A stretch of 64,000 nt of DNA from Malachius bipustulatus (taxonomy: Eukaryota > Arthropoda > Insecta > Coleoptera > Melyridae): contig OU342637.1 in the NCBI GenBank assembly GCA_910589415.1, positions 42,066,162 to 42,130,161 on the forward strand. The letters run 5' to 3'. A program made the position numbers and the translations under genes. Under the pieces are notes generated by a model. The model was not told the origin of the DNA, searched no databases, and saw nothing but the letters and a program-made list of their open reading frames with translations. Positions 55,209-64,000 of this stretch are shown here, one piece after another; within the stretch, counting starts at the first letter, position 1, and the number at the start of each line of letters is the position of its first letter.

Positions 55209-56792
55209 CTACTTCGGAATTTTTGGGACTGCGCCTGTCTCCATAGTAGGCTGTTTTCGGGAGTTTGGAACGGTTGTCCCTCGCCGCTCGCCCCCTAAAT
55301 CGTTTTTTGAAACTGTGGTAGAATTTGCATTCTCACCACACCTAGGACAGGATCGTTTAGAAACGTCCTTTAGACCACAACCAAAACAGAAAAACTTCCT
55401 GAGCTGAGTACATTCCATAAACGAATGACCAGCACCATCACAATTCCAACACACCCAACGAGATTTAGATGACAGAAAATCTTCTTTAGGAGTTTTCGAC
55501 TCCTTTTTCTTGGGTGGCTCTGTTACTTCAATCACCTGTTCAGGTTTACGGTAAACCTTTTTGTTTATTGCCCAACTATTTGGTGTCGAATTGACAGCTA
55601 TCTGCCTACAAAAATATTCTAACTGCTCAAACGACTCTATCTGTAAAAGACATAATTTACTATTCAAATCTGGAGATAAATTTCTCCTTACGATCTTGAT
55701 TTGTTCTGCAGTGGACAACGGTACCAAAAGATGAGAAAACTTCATCCTAATCCTAGCCAAAAATGTAACCACACTTTCCCCACTAGTCTGCCTAAATGAT
55801 CTAATTTCGGCTAATAAATCTTCATCATAGTTCGGAGGGATAAACGTTGACCTTAGACGCCATTCTAATTCATCCCACGTCCTAACCTGATACTTAATAT
55901 TCCTAAACCAGGAAAGTGCTGGTTCTTTAAAAAGATCCACTGCGCAACTAAACACCTCATCTAAGGGAACTCCTCGAGCCTCGCTCAATTCCTTGACACG
56001 TTCTAAAAATTTCACAACCTCGCAACCTTGTTCTTTCCCAGAAAACGTCAAATTCCACTTATGAACGGGAGTAGATACCTTATTCCTAACACTAACTTGA
56101 TTTACCCTTAAATTCTGCGGAATATTTGAACAATCTGGTACTGAGAAAGGATTCGGACTATATAAGTTATCCCTAGGCAGCTTATCATTATAACTACCTG
56201 GCTCGGAAACTGTCAAAAAACTAAAATCTCCAATAAAATCGTCCCTAAAAGGGTTCGTTGCAGAAAGCAATTGTGAACTAGTACTCGTATTGGTTGAAAT
56301 CGTTTCTACGATAGGGCTGCTGTCTACAGTCCACCAAGAATCAACTGGACTAGAGCTTCCAGCTGGCAACAATGGCAACGATGTGTTAACCTCAGAAAAC
56401 TTCTTACTTAAATTCTCAAAATCATGACGTATTTGATCTTTTGAAACGACCTCACTAGCACTACAGTCATTTAATCGCCCTATTCTCAGCTTCAAATGAA
56501 CTATCCTAGACAATAATCTACTATATAATGGAAAATTTTCCCCAATTGATTTAATTTTCCCTAACGACACCTCTATGTTATTAAGAGTTTGCCTACATGC
56601 CTCTGAATCTTCGTCAAAATCTAACGGTGAAACTGTTGGTACTACTACTTCTGATCTTATCAACCTACTTAATTGGGTCCTACGCATATTATTGTCCCAT
56701 AAGGGCTCCTCGTTTCTCAACAAGATCTCATACTTAATCTCTTCAACTCTCAAATGAGCTACTTCAAAGCTAGTCCCTAACTCTGAACTCAT
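55209..56792 (-). CDS. gag: Gypsy gag
   Basis: 527 codons from the first ATG; the open frame extends 8 codons further upstream without another ATG. The central part (FLERVKELSEARGVPLDEVF ... ALSWFRNI ... WDELEWRLRSTF) is a retrotransposon capsid (Retrotrans_gag) domain. Near residue 448 there is a canonical CCHC zinc knuckle (CWNCDGAGHSFMEC), then a second cysteine cluster (CFGC...CPRC). It forms the virus-like particle and binds RNA (family knowledge). It stops 20 bp before the GTG taken as the pol start and overlaps the pol frame. No internal stops. Confidence 0.93.
   Translation of the reverse strand: MSSELGTSFEVAHLRVEEIKYEILLRNEEPLWDNNMRRTQLSRLIRSEVVVPTVSPLDFDEDSEACRQTLNNIEVSLGKIKSIGENFPLYSRLLSRIVHLKLRIGRLNDCSASEVVSKDQIRHDFENLSKKFSEVNTSLPLLPAGSSSPVDSWWTVDSSPIVETISTNTSTSSQLLSATNPFRDDFIGDFSFLTVSEPGSYNDKLPRDNLYSPNPFSVPDCSNIPQNLRVNQVSVRNKVSTPVHKWNLTFSGKEQGCEVVKFLERVKELSEARGVPLDEVFSCAVDLFKEPALSWFRNIKYQVRTWDELEWRLRSTFIPPNYDEDLLAEIRSFRQTSGESVVTFLARIRMKFSHLLVPLSTAEQIKIVRRNLSPDLNSKLCLLQIESFEQLEYFCRQIAVNSTPNSWAINKKVYRKPEQVIEVTEPPKKKESKTPKEDFLSSKSRWVCWNCDGAGHSFMECTQLRKFFCFGCGLKDVSKRSCPRCGENANSTTVSKNDLGGERRGTTVPNSRKQPTMETGAVPKIPK
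55221..55227 (-). promoter_or_regulatory. candidate -1 ribosomal frameshift heptamer
   Basis: CCCAAAA in the gag frame (C CCA AAA) fits X XXY YYZ and lies 9 nt before the gag TAG. The pol frame is -1 relative to gag and open through this point. No downstream pseudoknot was worked out. Confidence 0.6.
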
Positions 56793-57091
56793 CTTGATTA
56801 ATATAAAGATACACAAATATCAAAACTACAAAAACACTCAAATAGAGAAACCTTGATTTGGAACGCACAATGTATAGGTACCTTATCAATTAGTATTGCT
56901 CAAAATTGCAAAAATATTAGTAGTATTATTTACCGTTGTTAATTAACCTCACTTAATATCATCAAATGTCGTTAATATATGTACACACTATCTTAAAAAT
57001 CCAAAACATGAGTTAGCATAACCACATATAAGTACACATAAACATTAAAAAATTTCTCACAATACAATATTATCCAAAAATAAACTCCGTG

Positions 57092-57107
57092 CTGGTCACT
57101 GGCACCA
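57092..57107 (-). promoter_or_regulatory. Gypsy primer-binding site
   Basis: TGGTGCCAGTGACCAG on the coding strand starts 2 nt after the 5' LTR. The leading TGG complements a tRNA 3'-CCA. Which tRNA primes cannot be decided from memory. Confidence 0.65.
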
Positions 57108-57109
57108 TT

Positions 57110-58729
57110 TGTAACCCTTCCTTCGCTCGATCACAAAAAAAAAAAATTTTAATTAATCAGGCCAAAAAGAAAACTAAAAAAAAATAAGCGAAAGGAAGGT
57201 GTCTCTCCCTCTGATCCCATCCAGGTACCTTCAAATTTGTTTGTACACAAAACAGGACAGAGGGGTAAAATATTAAAAAAAAAAAAATGATGATGATGAA
57301 ACTACAAATTTGTCGACATGATCGTCTAACTATAAAAAAAAATTATAAGATTCAAAATTTACATAACTGACCTGCCCTACGTTGTGTCTATTTATTTTTC
57401 AGGCCATACAGATACTTAAAATAAAACTCACATAAAAAATTTAACAATTTATTGGACTTCTCCAATTAACAACATAAAACTTCCCAGCTAACGGTATATT
57501 GTATTGTGAGACAAAAGAAAATTTATCTTGGATTTCTCCCTTATCATCTACATACTAGCAACATTTCTTAAAAATAGAACAATAGTAAACTAAAAAAATG
57601 TTGATCTCGTTGATCAACAAATTACCTTCATTAGGTACTTGACAAAAAAAATTCACATTCTTAACACTAACTAAATTTGGCCAATTAATTCTCCCTGATA
57701 ATTAATTTAGATTAAGATTAAATACTAAATTGAACATTTCTACTCACTAGCTAAAACTAACAACATTGGGGAAGTATTTCCCAATTATTAAAATAATAAA
57801 AATTCCCATCTTGATAAAATCAATAACGCAATCTGATGAAGTTACTTCCTCTCTTTTTAGAGATAAATTCAATGTAAACTAAATGAAACAAAAGAATTTA
57901 CAAAGTACCTTTGAAGTTCCAATCATTTCTTGATGAAACGTGACTGCAACAGAAAGATCCAAAAGAAATGAGATAGACTGTGATGTCTACTCCCTCTCCT
58001 GTTGGCTAGGTCCGGCTTTGTCTGTAGAACGCCATTACTTCCAAAAAGAATTATGCTCTTCTACCCAGTGCTTGAAAATGGGATATTTCTCAACGGAGAC
58101 CACCATCAGCACATTTTGGAAATAAAATAAACGACTAAACAATCGATCTTATTATAGATCCACCCCTAAGGAGGGACCCTGCAACGAGAACAAATTATAA
58201 ACACCTAAAATTCTACTAATCGCCATCTTTAATTTTACCAAAAGAACTCCTTCGTCCTTTCAGGTTACTTGAATCTACATCTCCACACTCACATAGATGA
58301 AATTGATTTCTCCTGATTTAGGAAATAACAAGAACATTAGTTTTTACTAAAATAGAACCAAACAAACTCCATACCTGAATTTTCCAGCAAGAACAATACA
58401 ACACTATAGACAACAAATTGCTCCACTCACATCTTCACCTCATCATGGTTTTCGACAGAGAGAGCGACCGTCCGCGTCCGACGATCTTCCCTGTCCTCGA
58501 CCCCTTTGTTAATCGATCTCCCCGCGCAAGACCAGCCGTCTACTACCTCGGTCGGTCACTTCACCGAGTGGCAGTTGACAAGACTCTGACTGACAGACTC
58601 ATAACTCGATCCCGTTACTATACCTCAAACTATAGAACTTGCGGAGGGCATCAAACTAAAGAAACGCCATCTTGGAAGTCCTTGATGCGTAAATCCATTC
58701 GGGATAACTACGGAAAAGCGCACGCTACA
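57110..58729 (-). repeat. Gypsy 5' LTR
   Basis: 1620 bp, TG...CA ends on the coding strand, uninterrupted, including the single TTAA at 57661-57664 that is filled in the other LTR. The short plus-strand frames inside both LTRs are coincidental. Confidence 0.93.
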
Positions 58730-58733
58730 TTCT

Positions 58734-59191
58734 TTTGCTGACTCCGACTCTGTCTGTAGTTGCTCTCCGACTCTTTTTACTTCTCTTTCCTAATTTTCAC
58801 CTTTTATTTCTGTTTTCTGCCAATTACCCTCCAAATTCCAATTTCATTATTTAATAATTTCGTGCTATATCTTATTACTCTCATTAGTTCTTCCAAATTA
58901 TTATTTTTCACTTTTCTTACTTTTTTTCTGACAGTCCTCTTAAAAATTTCTTATCTAATTAATTACTCTTTTCGTTGCTATCAACATTCTTCCCCTTAAT
59001 TTTTCTTTATCAATTCCTCTCCTGATTTTTTAAAACAATAAAAAATGAATATTTTTGACATTTCTCAATTACCAATTATTACTAACAATTTTTATTTGTT
59101 TCAAGTCATAAATTTAATTGTCGTAATATTCAAATTAGATCCAACTTGAAACCACTACCTTCCTACAGCTGAACCCAATTTTTCACAATAG
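58734..59191. other. pyrimidine-rich non-coding interval right of the Gypsy element
   Basis: Continues the CT-rich segment interrupted at 43621; may be intron sequence of the candidate gene that follows. No exon seen. Confidence 0.4.
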
Positions 59192-59902
59192 TACATAGTT
59201 CTGTTTCCAAGCACATTGCGGATTCAGAACCACCGAGCGAGGCAAATGAGGAAACTCCAGACCTCAGTGAGACAACCGAAGATCCCGTATATTTCTGCCG
59301 CGACACTCTCACCGTGGAGCACTGATATATTTCAATACTATTATAATATTTATCAATTATAATTGCATTGTTCATTAAAACTATTTATTTGATTCAATTT
59401 TAGTGAGTACTAATGGAGATGAAATATTTATCTATGTTGCTTTACGTTTCTACATATTGAAACTTGTGGCGACATACACAAACAAGAAAGTTGCTCTATG
59501 TATCTTTGGTGGATGGGCATCTTTAGGAGCAGAAAAATGCAGGTAACACAATAATTATATTATTATAACAGGACAGTCGAAATAAACCACTAATTTATCT
59601 GACCATGTAGACTGGATAATTCATGTAGATTAGGTATCGGTGTACTTACTTTGATTGGACTCTATAACGCCCTGTATTCGGAACGCGCATGTTACTGATA
59701 ATTTTTTATTTTGTTCAAATAATGATTTTATTTGAGATAAGTCGTTCAATGGATATGCGCTCGGGTATGCGTGATATAATAATCCCAATGTCATCAAACT
59801 TAATTTCACAAATTATGTGGTTGGTATAACTATGTATCAAATTTTCATAATAATTATTATATATACTATGATTTTTATAGGAAGGCAAGAGTCTGGGCGT
59901 GA
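59192..59902 (+). CDS. candidate 3'-terminal exons of an unidentified host gene
   Basis: Three blocks join in phase. Exon a, about 59192-59266 (HIADSEPPSEANEETPDL), ends at a good donor (CTCA|GTGAGA). Exon b, 59404-59542, starts after TTTTAG and ends AAATGCAG|GTAACA; it encodes STNGDEIFIYVALRFYILKL and CIFGGWASLGAEKC. Exon c, 59881-59902, starts after TTTTTATAG and reaches TGA after seven codons. An AATAAA lies at 60180. The hydrophobic YVALRFYIL...ALCIFGGWA run could be a membrane segment. I do not recognise the family. No start codon is seen; upstream exons would lie beyond the Gypsy insertion or outside the window. Alternatively exon c could belong to the longer open frame 59817-60200, but that is out of phase with exon b. 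Confidence 0.4.
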
Positions 59903-62074
59903 ACTACGCATCTTGCCGGCTCTAATTGTTCCACCCATAGAACTGATAAACGCTGTTTCACCATATCAGACTAGAAATCACATCAGTGGCGCCGCGCACA
60001 TAAAAATAATTCGCCGGCTTCGTGCTGATATAACCTCTCGTTTATTCATTATAAATATATTTTTTAATGTACTTATATACTTGGTCAGTCAAACAAGTGA
60101 TCTTCACTTTTTTACCAATTTTACACGAAAAGCCAATAATAGAGGTCACGACACGATGACAGAAACTCTACCTGTTTCAAATAAATACTACACGAGATAA
60201 ACAGTACCTACCACCACTGACTTTTTACCTGTTCGATGAACGGCGGAGTTACTCTTATCAGCCTTATCTGGTTGGTTGTGTTTTTTACGCGGACACCGAC
60301 TAGCATTGTTGATATTGGACAATAAACATTTATGGATTCGAATGCCGATCTGCGCACTAACCAATTCTCGTCAAACTCTCGCCTTCCTATAAAAGTCATA
60401 CAGTACTTTCGTATGAGCCGTTAAGTTTAGTGTGAAAGTAGTCTTCAGAATATTATTTTCTTCTAGAAATTAATTCAGCAGGATTACTTTAGAAATTATA
60501 AACACTAGCCAACTTTGAATCAGTAAATCCATTAAGCTGCGAATCTGAATTAAAGTTTTCATGGAATAATACTTATTTCTTGTCGGACTTTCCTGTGGAA
60601 AAATCAAACTGCCTATCCCCCCTGTGTAGCTTTCAGTCGGTTCCAGTTTAATATAATTTATAAGTTGTCTTTTTGTCGCAAAAGGGCGTGGTTCCTTTTA
60701 TTACGATCTGCTGCCGCAATAAAAAGTTACATTTACGGAATTTGGGACATTTGATACAATAAGGTATACATTTGGCACATCCCATTCACCAGCAGTGATG
60801 GAAGTAAATTGATATATCCGTAATATCCGCAAAATGAGTATGGAAGGAGATTTTAATGTGTTACTAGTTATATTAAGAAAACAGTAAAGGTTGCCTTCAG
60901 TTTTCCTAATCGCGTATTTTATACTTCCAGTCCCGTTGTCTTACTTTTTCTCACTGATTTAAAATTGAGTTTTACAACGAAGCTTGTTAAGAGTACTTTT
61001 TACTGGAGATTTTTACCATGGTGTTGAAACAGTCATCAACCTGAAACTTTGTAGCTTTATTTAAATCGTTTTATAATAAACATTGCGACGTTATCATTCA
61101 TTTATACAGTGTTGCTCATTAGTGCTGCAAAGTAGCTTTTATACTAGAGTTCAAAATAATAACAAAAAAACTCATCTGCCGCTCCACCAAAGTACGATCT
61201 GTCCTACTTTTTAACAATATTTTTGTAATATACAACTTTCTTATTTCAAATACGAGGGTACATTTTTTTTTCAAGTTTTGGATTGAAATCTAATTTCTGA
61301 GTAAAATGATATCATTTTGCCTTAACCAACTCTCCCGGTTTATGCGTTAGGTATGTCAATTTTTTTGAAAAAAAATTCAAATGTAACCGTCCAGAAAACT
61401 AATAAAATCAACTTCGTTTTTCATTATTAAAAATTATCGCATCATGCACCAACAAGGAGACACATGAAGGTGTTTAAATCTCTATTGGGAAGTTTAATTT
61501 ATTATGCAGGGTGTTCAAAAGCCAGCTACAAACTTTGAAGATTTCGAATCGATTTTTCGTGTTTATTCTAAATACAACGCCCTGTATATTATCAATGTCA
61601 TCAATTAGGTATTGAAGTCCTCCTTCAACATATTATAGGGTTTCCCGTACCCGTACCTAACTCCTATAGTTTAGAAGTTAGAAAAATGTTGGAGCCTGCC
61701 CTCCTCCTTTCTCCTTTCTCAAAAATAAAAGCCTAACACTTACCTTAAATCAAAACTGGAGGAGGCGGTCATTGACAGGTCTCAATGTGTTTGCCCTGAT
61801 TTATTAAATTGCAAGACACATTGGCATGTCGAGTAGGACATATCAAATTCGGAATGCCCTACCTAAATCTCAAAATGATTTACTAAAACTTTAATTTTAG
61901 AAAAATAAATAAATTTTGTGATCGTCTTGGTCAAAATAAAACTTAAAACCTTCTTGCGCATCAATCGCATAAATAGTGTATTTTTATGCGATTCAATTAT
62001 GAAAATTTTCACCGCTTTTTAAATTGGCTTTCTGAAATTTTCCATAGTCAGGTCATATTAGCGTAGTGGTTTAT
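59903..62074. other. unassigned interval with MITE scraps
   Basis: No gene recognised. TATGCAGGGTGTTCAAAAGC at about 61503 looks like one end of a TIR element. About 105 bp at 61950-62050 repeat 22985-23095. Confidence 0.4.
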
Positions 62075-62827
62075 TGTGAAAATTTCACGCCATCAATTTT
62101 CAGCCAATAAAGTACGAGCATTGCTTACCGTTGCCATGGTTATTTGTGTATTATATCGGAAATTTTCTCCTCCAGGGCTAAGCTGGAGAGTATTATAGTG
62201 GAAATTTTTTGACGTTTAAAAGTGACAACTAGGAACTTTATAAACGTCAACTGTTAACTGTTGCTGTTATTAATATTAATCAACCAATGCGTTTTGTTAA
62301 AGTTTCTATTATAATTTAATATTAAAGTGATGTTTTCGCGTATTACCACGTATGAAATCACGGATTCACTATCGAAAAAATGATCTGAAGAAACCTAATT
62401 TACCAAATTTAGTAATTCTATTTGAAATAGGTAGGTACTTACATAATTTTTCGGATAACACACGGCGAATTCATGGGGGTTCGACCACTTTATTTTTATA
62501 ATTAATTATATGGCACTTTTTGTTGGTAGAATCCATCTGCTGGGCAAATCCTTGCGCTTTGGAAAGAATGGCATCTAATCAATACTAATCATAATTACTA
62601 TTATACCGCAATTGTCGACTTATCATTATCAAAAAACACATTCGGCTGGTGAAGTTTATAAACTAAAATTTTTGTTTGACAGCGCTAATAATGGCGGCGC
62701 AGTTATTAAACGTCAGTTTGGCGTTGTCACGTGATTATGTTACGCCTCCATGTCATATTTTTATTTCACAATAAAATTGTAATTTTTCTATTCAAAACTA
62801 ATTTTGTTGTGAAATTTTCTTTCCAAA

Positions 62828-62975
62828 TACCACTCGAAATCAAATTATACCAGGAAATTTTGTTCTCGCTTACGAATATTTTAAGAAAATTATCCCTCGC
62901 CTTCGGCTCGCGATAATTTTCAAAATATTCGTGAGCTCGAAAAAATTTCCGGAAATAATTTGACCTCTAGTGGTA
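62828..62975. repeat. long hairpin, unit 1
   Basis: About 65-bp arms starting TACCACTCGAAATCAAATTA and mirrored near 62975; the loop is CCTCGCCTTCGGCTCGCG. Mismatches are few. Confidence 0.75.
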
Positions 62976-63743
62976 TTACATGTGAAAATTTCACGCCATC
63001 AATTTTAAGCCAATAAGGTACGAGCATTGCTTACCGTTGCCATGGTTATTTGTGTATTATATCGGAAATTTTCTCCTGCTGGGGTAAGCTGGAGAGTATT
63101 ATAGTGGAAATTTTTTGACGTTTAAAAGTGACAACCCGGAACCTTATGAACGTCAACTGTTGACTGTTGCGGTTATTAATATTAATCAACCAATGCGTTT
63201 TGTTAAAGTTTCTATTGTAATTTATAATATTAAAGTGATGTTTTCGCGTATCACCACGTATATGAAATCATGGATTTACTATCGAAAAAATGATCTGAAG
63301 AAACCTAATTTACCTAATTTAGTAATTCTATTTGAAATAGATAGGTATACTTACATAATTTTTCGGATTAACTCACGGCGAATTCATGGGGGTTCGGCCA
63401 CTTTATCTTTATAATTATTAATTGTATGGCACTTTTTATTGGTAGAATCCATCTGCTGAGCAAATCCTTGCGCTTTGGAAAGAATGGCATCTAATCAACA
63501 CTAATCATAATTACTATTATACCGCAATTGTCGACTTATCATTATCAAAAACCACACTCGGCTGGTGAAGTTTAGAAACTAAAATTTGTGTTTGACAGCG
63601 CTAATAATGGCGGCGCGCAGTTATTAAACGTCAGTTTGGCGTTGTCACGTGATTATGTTACGCCTCCATGTCATTTTTATTTAACAATTAAATTGTAATT
63701 TTTCTATTCAAAACTAATTTTGTTGTGAAATTTTCTTTCCAAA

Positions 63744-63891
63744 TACCACTCGAAATCAAATTATACCAGGAAATTTTGTTCTCGCTTACGAATATTTTAA
63801 GAAAATTATCCCTCGCCTTCGGCTCGCGATAATTTTCAAAATATTCGTGAGCTCGAAAAAATTTCCGGAAATAATTTGACCTCTAGTGGTA
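63744..63891. repeat. long hairpin, unit 2
   Basis: Same hairpin as 62828-62975 in the second tandem unit, with the same CCTTCGG-type loop. Confidence 0.75.
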
Positions 63892-64000
63892 TTACATGTG
63901 AAAATTACATTTCATTTCCTTTCAAAACGTGCCTTAGAAGGGATTTTTAAATTTAACAAAACAAAAAAATTGGCAAAATTTAACAATTTTGTCCCTTTTC

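Larger units (their letters stand above)
43622..58733 (-). mobile_element. Ty3/Gypsy LTR retrotransposon, near-intact, with nested insertions
   Basis: Element 43626-58729 with LTRs at both ends (TGTAGCG...GGTTACA on the coding strand), flanked by the 4-bp TSD TTCT (43622-43625 and 58730-58733). Coding strand is minus: 5' LTR at the right, PBS, gag, pol, a third ORF, 3' UTR repeats, PPT, 3' LTR. gag and pol have no internal stops. The two LTRs are almost identical apart from homopolymer length and a later insertion, so the integration is recent. Insertions at 44180-45950 and 47240-49294 postdate it. Confidence 0.93.
62075..63896 (+). repeat. tandem duplication of a ~0.91-kb non-coding unit
   Basis: Units 62075-62980 and 62981-63896 are colinear and highly similar, each starting TGTGAAAATTTCACGCCATC. 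A third copy begins at 63897 but diverges after 10 bp. Each unit ends in a large hairpin. The short open frame at 63115-63414 is not preserved in the first unit and is unlikely to be a gene. Confidence 0.85.

Overview
The window reads as A+T-rich nuclear DNA of an animal, most likely an insect. It carries hAT, piggyBac-like, PIF/Harbinger-like and TA-inserting DNA elements, RNase H-bearing non-LTR retrotransposons, a Penelope-like RT relic, a tRNA-headed SINE, a Ty3/Gypsy element and one possible set of GT-AG exons. There are no bacterial features. The order of insect cannot be settled from the sequence. Nearly all of the window is layered transposon insertions; host coding sequence is at best one small exon cluster near 59.2-59.9 kb.

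Layout. 0-1.3 kb: Penelope-like reverse transcriptase relic. 1.3-4.6 kb: a 3.3-kb solo-LTR-like element (copy A). 5.1-8.25 kb: hAT relic with an 8-bp target duplication, holding two inverted-repeat insertions and a MITE. 9.26-10.27 kb: two MITEs. 10.3-15.8 kb: minus-strand LINE broken up by a 380-bp insert, a 5'-truncated LINE and a 2.7-kb long-TIR element with a decayed FEN/PIN-like nuclease gene. 17.1-17.8 kb: transposase scrap and LINE tail. 20-26.6 kb: fold-back MITEs, a second hAT relic and a LINE ORF1 scrap. 29.6-29.9 kb: SINE. 31.1-34.55 kb: DNA transposon with a decayed CxxH-type transposase. 35.9-41.4 kb: second copy (B) of the long LTR, with a 4-bp TSD. 43.6-58.7 kb: young minus-strand Gypsy element (LTRs, gag, pol, third ORF) with nested insertions. 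59.2-59.9 kb: candidate host exons. 62.1-63.9 kb: tandem 0.9-kb duplication.

The most striking object is at 37017-40147, inside LTR copy B. It is ten near-identical 312-bp units, four on the minus strand followed by six on the plus strand, flanked by an 11-bp target duplication. Every unit carries a type I hammerhead self-cleaving ribozyme: CTGAAGA, a GTCC/GGAC stem II, GAAA, a tiny palindromic stem III, a GTC cleavage site, and a two-part stem I. This matches what is known of metazoan retrozymes, non-coding retroelements that spread through small circular RNAs. The 82-codon reading frame repeated in each unit begins at GTG and is a by-product of the repeat. The head-to-head inversion starts exactly at a ribozyme stem I strand. 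LTR copy A supplies the empty site.

The Gypsy element looks recently active: paired ~1.62-kb LTRs, TTCT target duplications, PBS and PPT, and uninterrupted gag and pol. A CCCAAAA slippery heptamer just before the gag stop fits -1 frameshifting into pol. A 407-codon third ORF of unknown function follows. Its 3' LTR was later hit by a piggyBac-like MITE, which was itself hit by a TA-inserting element. The other LTR preserves the empty TTAA site.
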